Below are positions 6,577 to 8,207 of a stretch of DNA of 8,207 nt, piece by piece. The notes beneath the pieces are model-generated. The model was not told the DNA's origin. It searched no databases and saw only the letters and a program-made list of their open reading frames with translations. Origin of the DNA: Actinomycetes bacterium. GTDB lineage: Bacteria > Actinomycetota > Coriobacteriia > Coriobacteriales > Eggerthellaceae. Position 1 is the first letter of the stretch. Each line of letters begins with the position of its first letter. A program made the translations under genes and the position numbers. Location: positions 1-8,207 of the forward strand of contig JAEYEL010000019.1 of assembly GCA_023403475.1 (NCBI GenBank), read 5' to 3'.

Positions 6577-6580
6577 TTGT
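6551..6580. promoter_or_regulatory. Candidate HigA operator: two ACA-N3-TGT boxes 21 bp apart
   Basis: ACAAATTGT at 6551-6559 and ACAGTTTGT at 6572-6580 match at 7 of 9 positions, and both carry the inverted half-sites ACA and TGT. Their spacing of exactly 21 bp is two helical turns, so two antitoxin dimers would sit on the same DNA face. One covers the -35 and the other the start of transcription. Autorepression by antitoxin is usual in this family; the site itself is inferred. Confidence 0.45.
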
Positions 6581-6582
6581 GC

Positions 6583-6879
6583 ATGATTGAGATCCGGCAA
6601 ACAGATGAATTCTCCAAGTGGCTCAAACGTTTGAAAGATGCAAACGCTAAAGCTCGAATTAATGTGCGAATCAGACGTCTTGAGATTACAGGAAATTTTG
6701 GTGATGCAAAATTCGTGGGCAATGGTGTATCGGAATTGCGCATTGATTACGGCTCAGGATATCGCGTGTATTTTACACAACGAGGTAGTGAAATTATTCT
6801 GCTGCTTCTTGGCGGAGACAAGTCGACGCAGCAACGTGATATAGAGCATGCGAAAGCACTAAGCAAGGAATATGAGTAG
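6583..6879 (+). CDS. higB: HigB-type toxin (RelE/ParE superfamily, Gp49-like)
   Basis: This 98-residue protein is a toxin of the RelE/ParE superfamily, in the HigB/Gp49-like branch ('addiction module killer protein'). Family members usually cleave mRNA at the ribosome; that activity is inferred from kinship. Visible landmarks: FSKWLKRLKDANAKARINVR near residues 10-29, GNFGDAKFVGNGVSELRIDY at 37-56, GYRVYF at 59-64, and GGDKSTQQRDIEHA at 77-90. Length and motif order are normal for the family, with no break, so it looks intact. ATG 6583 is preferred; a TTG two codons earlier is possible. There is no ribosome site and the promoter sits directly upstream, which implies leaderless translation. 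The antitoxin gene starts 12 bases after the stop, so toxin precedes antitoxin as in higBA operons. AT-rich codon use differs from flanking core genes, which suggests horizontal origin. Confidence 0.9.
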   Translation: MIEIRQTDEFSKWLKRLKDANAKARINVRIRRLEITGNFGDAKFVGNGVSELRIDYGSGYRVYFTQRGSEIILLLLGGDKSTQQRDIEHAKALSKEYE

Positions 6880-6891
6880 CGGGTGAGGATT

Positions 6892-7176
6892 ATGAAAACA
6901 GCTAAAGTATACGACGTAACTGAATATTTAGAAACCGAAGCAGATATGGCTGCCTACCTTAATGCCGCTCTTGAAGATGGCGATCCCGCAGTGTTATCTA
7001 CCGCTCTAGGAGATATTGCCCGCGCAAAAGGCATGACACAGCTTGCTCGCGAAACGGGCATTTCTCGCGATGGCCTTTACAAAGCACTCTCTCCTACGGG
7101 AAATCCTTCCTTTGCGACCGTACAAAAGGTTATCAACGCCCTTGGTATGAAGGTTGAAGTTGCCGTTCCAGCGTAA
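6892..7176 (+). CDS. higA: HigA-type antitoxin with Cro/C1-like helix-turn-helix
   Basis: This 94-residue protein matches the 'addiction module antidote' family that partners HigB-like toxins. The start segment KVYDVTEYLETEADMAAYLN (residues 5-24) and LEDGDPAVLSTALGDIARAKG (near 28-47) are typical and probably include toxin contacts. The helix-turn-helix spans about 48-68 (MTQLARETGISRDGLYKALS), then NPSFATVQKVINALGMKVEV at 71-90. It should neutralise the toxin by direct binding and repress the operon from the ACA-N3-TGT boxes. ATG 6892 is chosen over an in-frame GTG at 6883, because the GTG lies inside the GGGTGAGG sequence that could serve as ribosome site; that site sits only about 3 bases from the ATG, so initiation may depend partly on coupling to the toxin 12 bases upstream. 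The module appears complete. Remnants of other genes begin within ten bases of its stop. Confidence 0.9.
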   Translation: MKTAKVYDVTEYLETEADMAAYLNAALEDGDPAVLSTALGDIARAKGMTQLARETGISRDGLYKALSPTGNPSFATVQKVINALGMKVEVAVPA

Positions 7177-7183
7177 CGCCTGC

Positions 7184-7228
7184 TTTGCTGACATCGATCT
7201 CGCCCGACATGAGCTTGGGGGCAAGTGT
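7184..7228 (-). pseudogene. Possible C-terminal tip of a type I restriction specificity subunit (HsdS)
   Basis: On the minus strand these codons read TLAPKLMSGEIDVSK. This closely resembles the end of the last helix of many HsdS proteins (TLLPKLMSGEIDVS followed by a short tail). Only about 15 codons survive; upstream the minus-strand sequence belongs to the plus-strand remnant at 7228-7459, and downstream lies the antitoxin stop. If the match is real, a type I restriction-modification locus once lay here and its last codons were left at a recombination joint. The short length makes chance possible. No hsdR or hsdM sequence is visible. Confidence 0.45.
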
Positions 7229-7459
7229 CGGCAGTAGTTACGGTAAACGACAAAAATGCCGGTATAAATGTCGGTATAAACGTAAGAATGTCGGTTTAAA
7301 TTCAACCGAAAAGAAAAACGCTGGTGATATTACTAAGACAAACCAGATGAGACCACGGAAAATGTAGCTGTGAGTTTAGGTGTTGCAAGACCTACTATAG
7401 AGCGTGCGCTAAAGAAATTGCAGGAAAAGGGCTTCCTTATGAGGAGCGGCTTGCGCTAA
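7228..7459 (+). pseudogene. C-terminus of an AlbA_2/HATPase_c_4-type regulator, frameshifted
   Basis: Three frames read in turn give one sensible protein end. First, SAVVTVNDKNAGINVGINV runs from 7228 to 7284. After a shift, NVGLNSTEKKNAGDITKTN covers 7287-7343. After a second shift, DETTENVAVSLGVARPTIER continues as ALKKLQEKGFLMRSGLR to TAA at 7457-7459. The Gly-Ile-Asn-Val repeat followed by a winged helix-turn-helix is typical of the C-terminus of proteins annotated as AlbA_2/HATPase_c_4 (COG2865) regulators or RecG-like helicases. The first lesion is an 8-base unit (AACGTAAG) where a 12-base repeat is expected. The second is consistent with loss of one base around 7344-7346. The N-terminal DNA-binding and ATPase-like domains are absent. 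No single frame encodes more than a fragment, so it is treated as dead. Confidence 0.6.
7255..7298 (+). repeat. 12-bp repeats encoding N-(A/V)-G-(I/L)
   Basis: AATGCCGGTATA (7255-7266) and AATGTCGGTATA (7267-7278) are followed by a defective 8-base unit AACGTAAG (7279-7286) and then AATGTCGGTTTA (7287-7298). The shortened unit changes frame by four bases, which explains the first frameshift of the surrounding remnant. Slippage within the repeat is the likely cause. Confidence 0.65.
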
Positions 7460-7551
7460 TTGCGTACAGTGCAAGCATCCGAACGCCTTGTGTAACGCCT
7501 CCTTTTTCCGATCAGTTAACAATTCGGAAACGCAGCGCGGCGTCCATGCTT
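7460..7551. other. Gap between the last gene remnant and the transporter promoter
   Basis: These 92 bases hold no gene that I can recognise. There is a T5 run at 7503-7507 and a short inverted repeat, CCGA (7508-7511) with TCGG (7524-7527), around a GTTAAC palindrome. It lies just upstream of the transporter -10 and could bind a regulator; this is speculative. Confidence 0.35.
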
Positions 7552-7557
7552 TATAAT
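7552..7557 (+). promoter_or_regulatory. Consensus -10 box for the NSS transporter
   Basis: TATAAT at 7552-7557 matches consensus completely. The sequence 16-18 bases upstream (around 7528-7535) has no -35 likeness, so an activator or an alternative element may be needed. Transcription would start near 7564, giving a leader of about 123 bases. Confidence 0.5.
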
Positions 7558-7563
7558 CATGCG

Positions 7564-7638
7564 GCTGCCCAGCGGGCAGCAGAAGGGCTGCAAGTCTTAC
7601 CAATCGAGGCGAAGCTTAGGCATTCGATGACGGAAGAC
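7564..7638 (+). promoter_or_regulatory. Structured 5' leader of the NSS transporter mRNA
   Basis: Two stem-loops can form. The first is GCTGCCC (7564-7570) with GGGCAGC (7574-7580), a perfect 7-bp stem with a three-base loop, right at the predicted 5' end. The second is GTCTT (7594-7598) with AAGAC (7634-7638), CC (7600-7601) with GG (7632-7633), and ATCGA (7603-7607) with TCGAT (7624-7628), around a 16-base loop. GCTGC at 7587-7591 could compete for the first stem's GCAGC. A 14-codon frame at 7627-7671 (MTEDACALQFERSL) overlaps the second stem and ends 15 bases before the transporter ATG. It does not match a riboswitch class I know. Confidence 0.4.
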
Positions 7639-7686
7639 GCATGTGCCCTGCAGTTCGAACGATCCTTATGACAAGGAAGGGAAGTT

Positions 7687-8207
7687 ATGGCAAGTGAAAA
7701 CAAGTCCGCGCGCGCAGCGTGGTCGGGCAAGTGGGCGTTCATCTTGGCCGGTGCGGCGTCTGCTGTGGGTTTGGGGAACATGTGGAGGTTCCCGTATTTG
7801 GCGGCGAAGTACGGCGGTGGTACGTTCATCCTCACCTACATCGTGCTGGTGTTCACATTCGGCGTATCGCTGCTTTTGCTGGAGACGGCGCTGGGGCGCA
7901 AGACGGGTCTTTCCGCCATCGGCGCGTTCAAGGCGTACGGCAAGAAGTACGCGTTCATCGGCTTTTTGGCTTCGGTTGTCCCGTTCATCATCACGCCGTA
8001 CTACTGCATCATCGGCGGCTGGGTGACGAAGTATGCGGCGGCTTATCTCATCAGCGGGCCTGCAGCGCTTGCCGACGGCGGCACGTTCTTTTCGTCGTTC
8101 ATCACAAGCGATGTGGAAAGCTTCTTCTGGATGCTGCTGTTCATGGCCATCACGTTCATCGTCGTCGCGCTAGGCGTGAAGGGCGGCATCGAAAAGGCGA
8201 ACCTCGT
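7687..8207 (+). CDS. Sodium:neurotransmitter symporter (NSS) family transporter, N-terminal 173 codons
   Basis: This is a LeuT-fold secondary transporter of the inner membrane that couples sodium to uptake of an amino acid or related amine; the substrate cannot be told from the sequence. The family signature is clear: WSGKWAFILAGAASAVGLGN at residues 12-31 followed by MWRFPYLAAKYGGG, which is TM1 with its unwound sodium and substrate site. Further hydrophobic segments follow: TFILTYIVLVFTFGVSLLLL, an amphipathic loop (GAFKAYGKKYAFIGF), a helix through VPFIITPYYCIIGGWVTKYA, and one near FWMLLFMAITFIVVALGVKG. ATG 7687 has a good AAGGAAGG-type ribosome site at 7673-7680. The gene runs off the right edge. 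Its codon use returns to the GC-rich pattern of dnaE and asnB, which marks the end of the accessory interval. Confidence 0.93.
   Translation, partial: MASENKSARAAWSGKWAFILAGAASAVGLGNMWRFPYLAAKYGGGTFILTYIVLVFTFGVSLLLLETALGRKTGLSAIGAFKAYGKKYAFIGFLASVVPFIITPYYCIIGGWVTKYAAAYLISGPAALADGGTFFSSFITSDVESFFWMLLFMAITFIVVALGVKGGIEKANL

Overview
The window looks like chromosomal DNA from a GC-rich actinobacterium, most likely class Coriobacteriia (Eggerthellaceae-like). This placement is inferred from overall protein character, the dnaE-truA gene order and GC-rich codon use; no taxonomic marker was searched. Both ends and the left 5.3 kb are ordinary core genome. The stretch from about 5.56 to 7.46 kb is visibly more AT-rich and is accessory.

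Layout: (1) 1-1377 (+), the 3' part of dnaE (DNA polymerase III alpha). (2) 1452-2312 (+), truA (tRNA pseudouridine synthase). (3) 2347-3198 (+), an unrecognised protein with a helical N-terminal block, a repetitive acidic linker and a short C-terminal block, probably with its own extended -10 promoter inside the end of truA. (4) A hairpin at 3219-3254 between convergent genes. (5) 3279-5285 (-), asnB, a long glutamine-hydrolysing asparagine synthetase. (6) An accessory interval holding debris of several unrelated genes: the N-terminus of a serine recombinase (5628-5666), a twice-damaged AAA_14/DUF4143-type ATPase (5741-6332, minus), a few codons resembling the C-terminus of a type I restriction specificity subunit (7184-7228, minus), and the frameshifted C-terminus of an AlbA_2/HATPase_c_4-type regulator (7228-7459). 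In its middle sits one apparently intact module, a higBA-type toxin-antitoxin operon (6583-7176). (7) 7552-8207 (+), a perfect -10 box, a leader able to form two stem-loops, and the first 173 codons of a sodium:neurotransmitter symporter (NSS) family transporter.

How the parts relate: dnaE, truA and the 283-residue protein are co-directional; asnB faces them and is separate. The interval between asnB and the transporter reads as a site that repeatedly acquired and lost mobile or defence genes, with only the toxin-antitoxin pair retained. The higBA promoter is the best regulatory signal: a consensus -35, a start codon so close to the -10 that the toxin mRNA should be leaderless, and two ACA-N3-TGT boxes exactly 21 bp apart that could be the antitoxin operator.

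I did not find a convincing wholly new system. The most informative items are the architecture of the gene remnants, the higBA control region, the structured leader of the transporter, and the unrecognised linker-rich protein. All family assignments are from reading motifs by eye.
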